A stretch of DNA of 64,000 nucleotides from NCBI RefSeq assembly GCF_022788655.1, contig NZ_CP084951.1, positions 1,178,001 to 1,242,000 on the forward strand. The letters are read 5' to 3'. Shown here in pieces: positions 30,507-39,313 of the stretch. The stretch is from Sulfitobacter indolifex. GTDB lineage: Bacteria; Pseudomonadota; Alphaproteobacteria; Rhodobacterales; Rhodobacteraceae. The position numbers and the translations under genes are program-made. The number at the start of each line of letters is the position of its first letter. Position 1 is the first letter of the stretch. The notes below the pieces were generated by a model, which had not been told where the DNA came from, made no database searches, and worked only from the letters and a program-made list of their open reading frames with translations.

Positions 30507-31238
30507 ATGACCGACTGGCCGGAAGGCTATGGCCGGCGCGTCTATGACACGCTCGATTCCACCCTCTCAGAGGCGGCGCGGTTACAGCAAGAGCTGACCG
30601 CGCCGACTTGGATCCTGGCGCTGGAGCAGACCGCCGCGCGTGGCCGCCGTGGCCGCAGTTGGACCACCCCGCGCGGCAATTTTGCGGCAACCCTGATGAT
30701 GCCCCGTAAAGAGCCACCGGGCGTTGCCGCGCTGCGGTCCTTCGTGACATCACTGGCGCTCTACCGCGCCTTTGTTGCAGTGACAGGGCGCGAGGATGCC
30801 TTTGCCCTAAAATGGCCGAACGATGTGCTGCTGCGCGGTGGCAAGGTGGCAGGGATCCTTCTGGAAAGCGTTGGCGATCATCTGGCGATCGGGATTGGTG
30901 TGAACCTTGCTCATGCGCCTGAAGCTGGCACGCTGGAGGCCCGCGCTCTGCCTGCGGTGACCCTGCGCGAAGCGGGGGCCAATGTGACCGCCGAAGACTT
31001 CCTTAACGTCCTTGCGCAAGAATATGCCGGTCTTGAAGATCAGTTCACCACCTATGGTTTCGCCACGATTCGCAGCGCGTGGCTCGCCCATGCCGCGCGG
31101 TTGGGAGAGGTCATCACCGCCCGTACCATGCGCGATGAGATCACCGGCGTCTTTGAAGATGTAGACAGCGCAGGCAATCTGATCCTGCGCACCCGCGACG
31201 GCGCGGTGTCCATCACCGCAGCGGATGTGTTTTTCTAA
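30507..31238 (+). CDS. birA: Biotin--[acetyl-CoA-carboxylase] ligase
   Basis: A 243-residue biotin-protein ligase without the N-terminal DNA-binding domain of Escherichia coli BirA, so it is enzyme only. The catalytic core shows EQTAARGRRGRSWTTPRGNF (biotinyl-AMP loop), LKWPNDVLLRGGKVAGIL and IGIGVNLAHAP. It attaches biotin to carrier lysines such as that of MccA in this window and of acetyl-CoA carboxylase. Its position after nuoN is the usual alphaproteobacterial order nuoN-birA-coaX-rnj. No upstream in-frame start exists before the nuoN stop codon. Confidence 0.93.
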   Translation: MTDWPEGYGRRVYDTLDSTLSEAARLQQELTAPTWILALEQTAARGRRGRSWTTPRGNFAATLMMPRKEPPGVAALRSFVTSLALYRAFVAVTGREDAFALKWPNDVLLRGGKVAGILLESVGDHLAIGIGVNLAHAPEAGTLEARALPAVTLREAGANVTAEDFLNVLAQEYAGLEDQFTTYGFATIRSAWLAHAARLGEVITARTMRDEITGVFEDVDSAGNLILRTRDGAVSITAADVFF

Positions 31239-31258
31239 AATCGGGGGAGGGAGGCAGC

Positions 31259-32035
31259 ATGCTTCTGGCAATTGATTGCGGCAACACCAATACGGTTTTC
31301 TCGATCTGGGACGGGAAAGAGTTCATCGCCACTTGGCGCACCTCGACCGAATGGAAACGGACGGCGGACCAATATTACGTTTGGCTCAACACGTTGATGC
31401 GCCTGCAAAATATAGACGCAGATATCACCGATATGATCATCAGCTCCACCGTGCCACGGGTGGTGTTCAACCTGCGGGTGCTGGCCGATCGTTACTTTAA
31501 CACGCGTCCTTTCGTGGTGGGCAAACCGGGCTGCGATCTGCCGATTGACGTTCGCGTAGATGGAGGCACGCAGGTGGGGCCGGACCGGCTGGTAAACACC
31601 GTGGCAGGCTTTGACCTTTATGGCGGCGACTTGATCGTGGTGGATTTTGGCACCGCCACCACCTTTGACGTTGTAGCCGATGATGGGGCCTATATCGGGG
31701 GCGTGATCGCGCCCGGCGTGAACCTCAGCCTTGAAGCGCTGCACAACGCTGCGGCCGCGCTGCCGCATGTCGATATCTCTAAACCTCAGAATGTCATCGG
31801 CACCAATACGGTTGCCTGCATGCAGTCTGGTGTCTTTTGGGGTTATGTCGGACTGGTTCGTGAGATATGTGAGCGAATAAGGGCGGAACGTGCGAGACCC
31901 ATGCGCGTTATTGCCACGGGGGGTCTGGCACCGCTGTTTCAGCAGGCAGTCGACCTGTTCGATGATTATCAAGATGAACTGACGATGCACGGTCTGACCG
32001 TGATCCACGATTATAATAAGGACAAAGCTGAATAA
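31259..32035 (+). CDS. coaX: Type III pantothenate kinase
   Basis: A 258-residue ASKHA-fold kinase catalysing the first step of coenzyme A synthesis. The phosphate-1 loop LAIDCGNTNTVFSIWDG, the DRLVNTVAGFDLYGG block with catalytic Asp and the phosphate-2 region VVDFGTATTFDVV identify it. AGGGAGG precedes the ATG. CoaX-type enzymes are not feedback-inhibited by CoA. Ends one base before rnj. Confidence 0.95.
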   Translation: MLLAIDCGNTNTVFSIWDGKEFIATWRTSTEWKRTADQYYVWLNTLMRLQNIDADITDMIISSTVPRVVFNLRVLADRYFNTRPFVVGKPGCDLPIDVRVDGGTQVGPDRLVNTVAGFDLYGGDLIVVDFGTATTFDVVADDGAYIGGVIAPGVNLSLEALHNAAAALPHVDISKPQNVIGTNTVACMQSGVFWGYVGLVREICERIRAERARPMRVIATGGLAPLFQQAVDLFDDYQDELTMHGLTVIHDYNKDKAE

Positions 32036-32036
32036 T

Positions 32037-33704
32037 ATGAGCAGCGAACGATTTATCTATCTGCCCCTCGGTGGGGCGGGTGAAATTGGCATGAACGCCT
32101 ATGTCTACGGCTACGGCAAACCGGGTAAAGAGCGGCTGATCGTCGTCGACCTTGGTGTGGCGTTCCCGGATATGGACAGCACGCCGGGCGTTGATCTGAT
32201 CTTGCCCGACATCACATGGCTGAAGAAACGCCGCGATCAGATCGAAGCGATCTTCATCACCCACGCCCACGAAGACCACATTGGCGCGGTCGCCCATTCC
32301 TATGAGGCGCTCAAGGCACCGATCTATGCGCGTGCCTTTACCGCGAATATCGCCCGCCGCAAGATGTCAGAGCATGGCCATCCTGAGGACGCGATCACCA
32401 CGGTCAGCACATGGCCTGAGCAGATCACAGCCGGTCCGTTCAAAGTGGGCTTCTTGCCGATCTCGCATTCGATCCCCGAGTCTTCCGCTATGGTCATCGA
32501 CACGCCCGAAGGGCGTACGATCCACTCGGGCGACTTTAAGATTGACCGTACACCGGGCGTTGGCGAAGCCTTTGACGACGCGCTCTGGGCCGATGTTTGC
32601 AAAGATGGCGTCAATGCGCTGATCTGCGACAGCACGAACGTCTTCTCCGCGCATCCCGGCCGTTCGGAATCGACCGTTGGGCCAGAGATCGAAAAACTGG
32701 TCAGCAGCGCTGAAGGCATGGTTATCGCCACGACCTTCGCCTCCAACGTGGCGCGGGTCAAAACGCTGGCAGAGGCTGGCGCACGGGCAGGGCGGTCGAT
32801 CGTTCTGCTGGGCCGCGCGATGAACCGCATGGTCGAAGCTTCGATCCAAACAGGTGTGATGAAAGACTTTCCGCCTGTGATCTCCCCCGAGAACGCCCGC
32901 GCGATTCCGCGTGAGAACCTGATGCTGCTGGTCACCGGCAGCCAAGGTGAGCGCCGCGCGGCTTCTGCGCAGCTTGCACGCGGTAAGTATCAGGGCATCG
33001 AGTTGAAAGAGGGCGATCTCTTCCTCTTTTCCTCGAAAACCATTCCGGGCAACGAGCGCGGTGTGATCAGCATCATTAACCAATTCTCTGAAAAGGGTGT
33101 GGATGTGGTGGATGATTCCTCGGGTCTTTACCACGTCTCGGGCCACGCCAACCGTCCGGACCTTGAGACGCTGCACGCGATTGTGAAGCCTCAGGTGCTG
33201 ATCCCGATGCATGGCGAGCACCGCCATCTGCGCGAGCATGTGAAGATCGCCAATGCCAAAGGCATCACCGGCGTTCTGGCCGTTAATGGCATGATGATCG
33301 ACCTGTCGGGCAACAAGCCTAAGGTGGTAGAGCATGTCGACACCGGTCGCATGTATCTGGACGGCTCGGTGCAGGTCGGCGCACTCGATGGTGTGATCCG
33401 CGACCGTATCCGCATGGCGCTGAACGGTCATGCGACCGTGACGATGATCCTTGACGCGGATGATGAGCCGTTGGGTGATCCTTGGGTTGATCTGATGGGT
33501 CTGCCAGAAAAAGGCCGCTCTAACGCGCCCTTGGTCGACGTGTTGGAGCAAGACCTAAGCCAGTGGCTGAACCGTCAAAAGGCCGCAACATTGCGTGACG
33601 ATGACAAGCTGAACGATGGTCTTAAAAAAGTCGCGCGTCAGTCATCGTATGATGAGATTGGCAAAAAGCCCGAAGTCACCGTGGTGGTCAGTCGTCTGAA
33701 CTGA
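32037..33704 (+). CDS. rnj: Ribonuclease J
   Basis: A 555-residue metallo-beta-lactamase/beta-CASP ribonuclease. The metal site is FITHAHEDHIGAV, with further ligands in IHSGDFKID and in VSGHANRPDLETLHAIVKP/IPMHGEHRHLREH. RNase J degrades and matures RNA by 5'-3' exonuclease and endonuclease activity and is common in alphaproteobacteria. The start overlaps nothing; it follows coaX by one base. The last 17 bases overlap the convergent gene at 33688. Confidence 0.93.
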   Translation: MSSERFIYLPLGGAGEIGMNAYVYGYGKPGKERLIVVDLGVAFPDMDSTPGVDLILPDITWLKKRRDQIEAIFITHAHEDHIGAVAHSYEALKAPIYARAFTANIARRKMSEHGHPEDAITTVSTWPEQITAGPFKVGFLPISHSIPESSAMVIDTPEGRTIHSGDFKIDRTPGVGEAFDDALWADVCKDGVNALICDSTNVFSAHPGRSESTVGPEIEKLVSSAEGMVIATTFASNVARVKTLAEAGARAGRSIVLLGRAMNRMVEASIQTGVMKDFPPVISPENARAIPRENLMLLVTGSQGERRAASAQLARGKYQGIELKEGDLFLFSSKTIPGNERGVISIINQFSEKGVDVVDDSSGLYHVSGHANRPDLETLHAIVKPQVLIPMHGEHRHLREHVKIANAKGITGVLAVNGMMIDLSGNKPKVVEHVDTGRMYLDGSVQVGALDGVIRDRIRMALNGHATVTMILDADDEPLGDPWVDLMGLPEKGRSNAPLVDVLEQDLSQWLNRQKAATLRDDDKLNDGLKKVARQSSYDEIGKKPEVTVVVSRLN

Positions 33705-34350
33705 CCTCTTCCCCACCGCTGCACATATAGACCGCGCCGCCCACTGCAACCACGCTTACGCCCGTGGCCGCAAGGGCGGCGGGGGTCGACAGTGCAGTGG
33801 CCAGCGTCGTGCCGGTGGTCGCCAGATTGGCGCTCAGGGCAGATGCCCCTCCCGTCAGAATGAACGCCCCAGACTTATGCGCCACGGCGCGTAGGTTGTC
33901 TGGCTGGCTGATCGTATCCACGGCAGAGCGTGCGATGCTCTTGCTGATGCTGACGGTTTCTTCTTTGGTGGTGTTCACCCTCTCACAAAAAGTCTTTTTG
34001 CAATTGCCGCGATAGTTCCGTTCGCCGGGGATCAGGAAGTGGCCATCCTCATCTGTGGCGGTCAAACAATAGCCGTTGATCTGATCTAGCGGTACGGTCG
34101 TTGCAAGGTAGTCAAACAGAACGCCGCTGTTGCACGCGGGCGGCGCACCCCACAGGTTGCTCCATTTGCGGGCGGGCCAGTTCATGAGCCGTTCGCGGGT
34201 GCCGACCTCGTCTGCGAAATTTGCAAAATTCTCGGCCTCGATGACGACTTCGGCGCCATTCACCAACGCACGGCAGCGTTCGGCACTGGCGGGGGTGGCC
34301 AGAAGTGTCGTGAGGGTAAGGGCAAGGGTGATGAGGGCAGGGCGCAGCAT
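33688..34350 (-). CDS. Secreted protein of unknown family
   Basis: A 220-residue protein with a signal peptide (LALTLTTLLATPASA). The mature first half has several Cys (ERCRALV, PACNSG, GYCLTA, NCKKTFCERV) that could form disulfides. The second half is Ala/Ser/Thr-rich and weakly hydrophobic (GGASALSANLATTGTTLATA; LAATGVSVVAVGGAVYMC), perhaps one or two membrane-inserting helices. I do not recognise it. Its stop codon lies within the end of the convergent rnj gene. It may be a cell-envelope protein. Confidence 0.6.
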   Translation of the reverse strand: MLRPALITLALTLTTLLATPASAERCRALVNGAEVVIEAENFANFADEVGTRERLMNWPARKWSNLWGAPPACNSGVLFDYLATTVPLDQINGYCLTATDEDGHFLIPGERNYRGNCKKTFCERVNTTKEETVSISKSIARSAVDTISQPDNLRAVAHKSGAFILTGGASALSANLATTGTTLATALSTPAALAATGVSVVAVGGAVYMCSGGEEVSSDD

Positions 34351-34394
34351 GATGGTCCTATCTGAGAGGGTTCAAATCTCACATAGCACAGACG

Positions 34395-34427
34395 AAAAAG
34401 CCGCCAATCCCGGTCAGGATCGGCGGC
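34395..34427 (-). terminator. Intrinsic terminator of the DEAD-box helicase gene
   Basis: On the minus strand GCCGCC-G-ATCC, a short loop, then GGAT-T-GGCGGC forms a stem with one mismatch, followed by TTTTT (34399-34395). It is 27 bases past the helicase stop codon. Confidence 0.8.
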
Positions 34428-34453
34428 GAATTCATGCCAGCGGTTAGGCTGGA

Positions 34454-36043
34454 TTAGATACGTTCACGAAAGCTTAGACCGATGAAGTCAGGCGTGTGAT
34501 CGCCCAGTCCTACAACGCGGTTGTCGTTGCCGCCGCGTTTGTCATTGCGTCCCCGGCCACGCGGGGTCTTGTCGTTGTTGCCCCCACGGTTCGATCGGCG
34601 GTCATTTTGCGACGGAGCATCCTGCGCCGGAGCATCCTGCGCTGGAGCGACCTCTGCCTGCGGGGCAGGTTCGGAAGTCGGCTCAGCCTTGGGTTCGACC
34701 TTTGGCGCTTGCGGCTGGTTATCTTCGGCAGGTTTGTCTGCAGTGACTTGCTCGGCGGCCGCTTTGTCGGCGCGCGGCGCGTCAGATTTGCGGCTGCGCG
34801 AACGGGTCCGCTTGGGCTTGTCGGCAAACTTGGGCTTGTCGTCGGCCTTGGCTGGCGCTTCGGCGGTTGCCTCTTCTGGGGCAGGCGCGTCGGTTTGCAG
34901 CAGGTTCTCCAAGCGCGGAATTTCCTTTTGCACCAAACGCTCAACGTCTTCGAAATTCTTCTCGTCGCGCGGCACGCAGATCATGATCGCTTTGCCATCA
35001 CGCCCGGCACGGCCCGTCCGGCCAATGCGGTGAACGTAGTCTTCGGCGTGGCTGGGCACGTCGAAGTTGAACACATGGCTCACACTTGGCACATCAAGGC
35101 CGCGGGCGGCCACATCAGAAGCAATAAGGAATCGCAGCTCGCCATTGCGGAAGCCGTCCAATGTCTTGGTCCGCTGACTTTGGTCAAGATCGCCGTGGAT
35201 CGGGGCCGCGTCATAGCCGTGTTTTTTCAACGACTTGGCAACGGTATCCACGTCCATCTTGCGGTTACAGAAGATGATCGCATTGGTGCATTTCTCGCCT
35301 TCAGCGTCGATCAGCATCCGCAGCAGCTTGCGCTTTTCGGTGGCTTCACGATCCTTGCGCGAGGCTTTGAACATCACCACACCTTGGGTGATGTTCTCGC
35401 TCGTTGTCGCCTGACGGGCGACTTCGATCCGCTCGGGATTGCTGAGGAATGTGTTGGTGATCCGCTCAATCTCAGGCGCCATGGTGGCCGAGAAAAACAG
35501 CGTCTGACGGGTGAAGGGCGTGAGGCCGAAGATGCGCTCAATATCAGGGATGAACCCCATGTCGAGCATCCGGTCGGCTTCGTCCACGACCATGACTTTC
35601 ACGTCCGAGAGAATCAGTTTGCCGCGCTCGAAATGGTCCAGCAAGCGGCCCGGGGTGGCGATCAGCACGTCGACGCCTTTGTCGATCAGCTTGTCCTGCT
35701 CCTTAAAGCTCACGCCGCCGATCAGCAGCGCTTTGGTCAGCTTGAGGTGCTTGGAATAGGTGTCGAAGTTTTCAGCAACCTGTGCCGCCAATTCACGGGT
35801 CGGGCACAGCACAAGGCTGCGCGGCATCCGGGCGCGGGCGCGGCCACGGGCAAGCAGCGAAAGCATCGGCAGCGTGAAGCTGGCGGTCTTCCCGGTGCCG
35901 GTCTGGGCAATGCCCAAAACGTCGCGGCCTTCTAGGGCAGGGGGGATGGCGCCCGCCTGGATGGGCGTGGGCGATTCGTAGCCAGCTTCTACAACAGCTT
36001 TGAGAACCTTGGCGTTCAAGTTCAGATCGGTAAATTTTGTCAT
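34454..36043 (-). CDS. DEAD-box ATP-dependent RNA helicase (RhlE-like)
   Basis: A 529-residue helicase with the two RecA-like domains (residues 1-about 375): motif I AQTGTGKTASF, motif II VDEADRMLD, motif III SAT, motif VI HRIGRTGRAG, plus Q motif YESPTPIQ. The C-terminal about 150 residues are a low-complexity Lys/Arg/Ala/Pro/Gln tail ending in Gly/Arg/Asn-rich repeats (RSNRGGNNDKTPRGRGRND), likely RNA-binding. The start at 36043 (MTKFTDLNL) matches the normal N-terminus; the frame extends upstream by 43 unrelated residues. Probably acts in RNA decay or ribosome assembly; single gene with terminator. Confidence 0.9.
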   Translation of the reverse strand: MTKFTDLNLNAKVLKAVVEAGYESPTPIQAGAIPPALEGRDVLGIAQTGTGKTASFTLPMLSLLARGRARARMPRSLVLCPTRELAAQVAENFDTYSKHLKLTKALLIGGVSFKEQDKLIDKGVDVLIATPGRLLDHFERGKLILSDVKVMVVDEADRMLDMGFIPDIERIFGLTPFTRQTLFFSATMAPEIERITNTFLSNPERIEVARQATTSENITQGVVMFKASRKDREATEKRKLLRMLIDAEGEKCTNAIIFCNRKMDVDTVAKSLKKHGYDAAPIHGDLDQSQRTKTLDGFRNGELRFLIASDVAARGLDVPSVSHVFNFDVPSHAEDYVHRIGRTGRAGRDGKAIMICVPRDEKNFEDVERLVQKEIPRLENLLQTDAPAPEEATAEAPAKADDKPKFADKPKRTRSRSRKSDAPRADKAAAEQVTADKPAEDNQPQAPKVEPKAEPTSEPAPQAEVAPAQDAPAQDAPSQNDRRSNRGGNNDKTPRGRGRNDKRGGNDNRVVGLGDHTPDFIGLSFRERI

Positions 36044-36192
36044 GTGCGTCCGGGTTGAGCGGACACTGACTTGGCCCGCGGCAGCAATACAAGCCGGCCC
36101 GATTGGCCCTAAAGGCGGCAACTGCCGCGGCGTGTTCCAAAAGCGCATAGCAAGTTGCGGCTGCGTCGTCAAACACTTGACCCCTCAGACGC

Positions 36193-37128
36193 TTATCTGG
36201 GGAATTGGCGCAACATCTTTGCATCAAGATCAAGATCGGCATGGCGCAGCAGGCCGTGGGCATTAAGTGCAGCCCGTAGGTTTGGCGTGTCGGCGCAGAC
36301 CTCATCAAAGAAGGCGCGCAAACCCGGCTCGCCCCCTTCGGTTTCGATCATGGCAAACAGCTCATGCATCGACAGACCGCCCCGATCGCGGGGACGGTTC
36401 GGGGCCAATTCAGACCGATAAGACCCATTTTCTATGCGGTAGCGATAGGCGGCCTGCCACTCGGGCCAGCTTTTGGCGTGAAGATGCGCAAGATCAATGT
36501 CGGGGTTCTGTTCAGGCCCATTAATGATCGCGTCCTTCTGAAAGACGTTATGGATTTGTACACGAATGCCCGCCATACCGGTCCGCACAAAGACCTTTCC
36601 CGCCAGATGGCTAAGGAAACCACCTTTGATGTAGTTGCCATAGGTAGGATAAAGCTCAGATACGATCTGGGCGCGGTTCGGACCATTCGGGATAAAGGCT
36701 TTGAAAGCAGTCGCATCACCCGACAATGCCTCCATCGGGCGGATCCGGGCGATTCTTTGATCAGCGGGCAGGTCAGTCAGCACCTCGCCAACATCGCGAT
36801 CCGCGACCAAAAACTCATCAACATCCATATGGATCAACCAATCGACGTCATCCGCGCGATGATAGGCATGGGTCGCATTATGGGTTTGACGCACCTGATG
36901 TTTCTTAGGGAGCTTACCGCAGAGCTTTTGCCAATAGGCGTCATCGCAGGTGGTGACGCGTATCTTTGGATGACCCTTTAGGGATGCAAAAGCCTCAGGG
37001 TTTTCGGCGTCGAGATAGAGGTAAAGCCGATGAGCGCCCGCCTCCAGATGGTAGGCGGCAAAGCGCTTTATTTCGTCTGCAGGGGCCAAGATCGTAGCGG
37101 CAAGGCCCCATTTCCTCGTCTCCGTCAT
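36193..37128 (-). CDS. Glycosyltransferase family 2-like protein
   Basis: A 311-residue protein with a GT-A-like pattern: LAATILAPADEIKRFAAYHL at the N-terminus, LYLYLDAENPE, and the metal-binding DVDEF motif in DWLIHMDVDEFLVAD. This matches the GT2 subgroup often annotated Glyco_tranf_2_4, enzymes that use a sugar-nucleotide donor for surface polysaccharides; substrate is unknown. No signal peptide or TM. It is on the minus strand between prfC and the helicase, 77 bases after the prfC start region, probably transcribed alone. Confidence 0.75.
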   Translation of the reverse strand: MTETRKWGLAATILAPADEIKRFAAYHLEAGAHRLYLYLDAENPEAFASLKGHPKIRVTTCDDAYWQKLCGKLPKKHQVRQTHNATHAYHRADDVDWLIHMDVDEFLVADRDVGEVLTDLPADQRIARIRPMEALSGDATAFKAFIPNGPNRAQIVSELYPTYGNYIKGGFLSHLAGKVFVRTGMAGIRVQIHNVFQKDAIINGPEQNPDIDLAHLHAKSWPEWQAAYRYRIENGSYRSELAPNRPRDRGGLSMHELFAMIETEGGEPGLRAFFDEVCADTPNLRAALNAHGLLRHADLDLDAKMLRQFPR

Positions 37129-37205
37129 TGCATCTCCCCAGCTGAGATCAGCATGTCATTATTGACCGCAAAATCAAGGCTTTTGGCCAACGTGGGGCGT
37201 CTGCG

Positions 37206-38825
37206 TCAGGCCATCATTTCCTTGGTCGCTGTCAGCTTGACGTCCGGGTAATCGCGCTCAACACGGTCGATGTCCCATTGTAGACGGGTCAGGTAAACGA
37301 TGTCGCCATCATGGTCATGGGCGATGTGCTGCTTGTTGTTTTCGGTAAACTTATCAACGGCCTGTTTGGTGCCGTTGACCCAGCGGGCAGAGGTGAATTG
37401 CGACGCCTCAAATCGCACGGGCAGCCCATATTCCAGCTCAATACGGCTGGCGAGCACTTCGAACTGCAATTGGCCCACAACGCCCACAACAAAGCCCGAT
37501 CCGATGGACGGTTTGAACACTTTCGCGGCGCCTTCTTCGGCAAATTGCATCAGCGCTTTTTCGAGGTGCTTGGCTTTCAACGGATCGCCCGCACGGACAG
37601 ATTGCAGCAGTTCCGGCGCGAAGGAGGGGATGCCGCTGACGCGCAGCGCTTCGCCTTGGGTCAGCGTGTCGCCGATGCGCAACTGGCCGTGGTTGGGGAT
37701 GCCGATAATGTCGCCGGCCCAAGCCTCTTCGGCCAGCTCGCGGTCGGAGGCGAGGAACATGACAGGGTTGGAGATCGTCATCGGCTTTTTGGTGCGCACA
37801 TGGGTCATTTTCATGCCCCGCTCAAAATGCCCCGAAGCGAGGCGGACAAAGGCCACGCGGTCACGGTGTTTGGGATCCATATTTGCCTGCACCTTAAAGA
37901 CAAATCCGGATACCTTTGTTTCTTCAGGTAAAATCTTACGCGGCGTGGCGGCCTGAATCTGCGGCTCCGGCCCGTATTTGGCGATGCCTTCCATCAGTTC
38001 ACGCACGCCGAAAGAGTTGATGGCAGAGCCGAACCAAATCGGCGTCAGCGTCCCTTCGTGCATCGCTTTGAGGTCCAGAGGCGGCAGCAGTTCACGCGCC
38101 ATCTCCAGATCTTCGCGCAGCTTTTCCAGCAGGGCGGCAGGGACGTGCTCGGCCAGCTTGGGGTCGTCCAGCCCTTCGATCTTGATGCTATCGGCCACAC
38201 GGTTCCGGTCGGCGCGGTCCATCAGCTCCAGACGGTCGCGCAGCATGTCGTAGCAACCGACAAAATCGCGGCCCACGCCGATGGGCCAGCTTGCAGGCGT
38301 CACGTCAATGGCGAGGTTCTCTTGGATTTCGTCGATAATCTCAAAGGTATCGCGGCTTTCGCGGTCCATCTTGTTACAGAAGGTCAGGATCGGCAGGTCG
38401 CGCATCCGGCAGACTTCGAAAAGCTTCTGCGTTTGGCTTTCCACACCTTTGGCGCCGTCGATCACCATCACGGCGGCATCCACCGCCGTCAGCGTGCGGT
38501 AGGTATCCTCGGAAAAGTCCGAGTGGCCGGGCGTATCGACGAGGTTGAACCGATAATTGGTATCGCCGCTGTGAAAATCGAACGACATGGCCGAGGCGGA
38601 GACCGAAATCCCCCGGTCTTTCTCCATCGCCATAAAGTCGGACCGCGTGCGCCGCGCTTCGCCCTTGGCGCGCACTTGGCCAGCCATCTGAATCGCCCCG
38701 CCAAACAGCAGGAACTTTTCAGTCAGCGTGGTCTTGCCCGCGTCAGGGTGGCTGATGATCGCAAAGGTGCGACGGCGCGCGATCTCGGCGGGCAGGGCGG
38801 GGCGGTTTTGCGGCGTGTCCAACAT
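37206..38825 (-). CDS. prfC: Peptide chain release factor 3
   Basis: A 539-residue GTPase that recycles release factors 1 and 2 from the ribosome. G1 is SHPDAGKTTLTEKFLL, G3 is LVDTPGHSDFSEDT, G4 is TFCNKMDRE; domain II and the C-terminal RF3-specific part (VGQLQFEVLASRIELEYG) are complete. The start at 38825 (MLDTPQNRPALP) agrees with the family's N-terminus; the frame upstream adds 42 residues that look unrelated. It is transcribed away from the NTF2-like gene at 38930. Confidence 0.93.
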   Translation of the reverse strand: MLDTPQNRPALPAEIARRRTFAIISHPDAGKTTLTEKFLLFGGAIQMAGQVRAKGEARRTRSDFMAMEKDRGISVSASAMSFDFHSGDTNYRFNLVDTPGHSDFSEDTYRTLTAVDAAVMVIDGAKGVESQTQKLFEVCRMRDLPILTFCNKMDRESRDTFEIIDEIQENLAIDVTPASWPIGVGRDFVGCYDMLRDRLELMDRADRNRVADSIKIEGLDDPKLAEHVPAALLEKLREDLEMARELLPPLDLKAMHEGTLTPIWFGSAINSFGVRELMEGIAKYGPEPQIQAATPRKILPEETKVSGFVFKVQANMDPKHRDRVAFVRLASGHFERGMKMTHVRTKKPMTISNPVMFLASDRELAEEAWAGDIIGIPNHGQLRIGDTLTQGEALRVSGIPSFAPELLQSVRAGDPLKAKHLEKALMQFAEEGAAKVFKPSIGSGFVVGVVGQLQFEVLASRIELEYGLPVRFEASQFTSARWVNGTKQAVDKFTENNKQHIAHDHDGDIVYLTRLQWDIDRVERDYPDVKLTATKEMMA

Positions 38826-38929
38826 CCGCCCCATATAGGCTGCGCCGTGGCCGGGCGCAATCTGGGCATTGCTGCGAATCGACCGTAGGCCTAGCATGAG
38901 AACATAAGTGGTACATGGAGGAATTTGCG

Positions 38930-39313
38930 ATGGAACTGAAACAGATTGCACAAGAGTTGGTTAACGGCTGCCGTGCCGGTGCGGCCAAGGTGCGCGAGAA
39001 CCTTGATAAGCTATATGCCGAAGATGCCGTATCGGTAGAGGCCGCTGATATGGGCGGACAGGGGCGTGAGACCCATGGGATCAAAGCAATCCACGGCAAA
39101 CACGACTGGTGGGAAAACGCGATGGAGGAACACGCGACCGAAGTCTCAGGCCCGTTCTATTTCGGCGATGACCAGTTCAGCGCGGTCTTCAAGGTTGACG
39201 CCACCGACAAGCAGAGCGGCGATCGCTTTCAGATGGAAGAGATCGGCGTGTACCACGTGAAAGACGGCAAAATCGTCCGGGAAGAGTTTCACTACGCCGT
39301 TGAGGCACCCTAA
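38930..39313 (+). CDS. NTF2-like / SnoaL-like protein
   Basis: A 127-residue protein with the cone-shaped NTF2-like fold pattern: an initial helix (IAQELVNGCRAGAAKVRENL) then LDKLYAEDAVSVEA, IKAIHGKHDWWENAM and a C-terminal strand YHVKDGKIVREEFHY. Such proteins are small-molecule-binding domains or isomerase-like enzymes; the substrate is unknown. ATG 38930 is chosen because GGAGGA at 38917-38922 is seven bases upstream. The end overlaps the convergent Hint gene by four bases. Confidence 0.7.
   Translation: MELKQIAQELVNGCRAGAAKVRENLDKLYAEDAVSVEAADMGGQGRETHGIKAIHGKHDWWENAMEEHATEVSGPFYFGDDQFSAVFKVDATDKQSGDRFQMEEIGVYHVKDGKIVREEFHYAVEAP

Noticed and set aside
34496..35935. 479-residue plus-strand ORF opposite the DEAD-box helicase
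   Set aside because: The helicase motifs on the minus strand are complete; the opposite frame has no domain.
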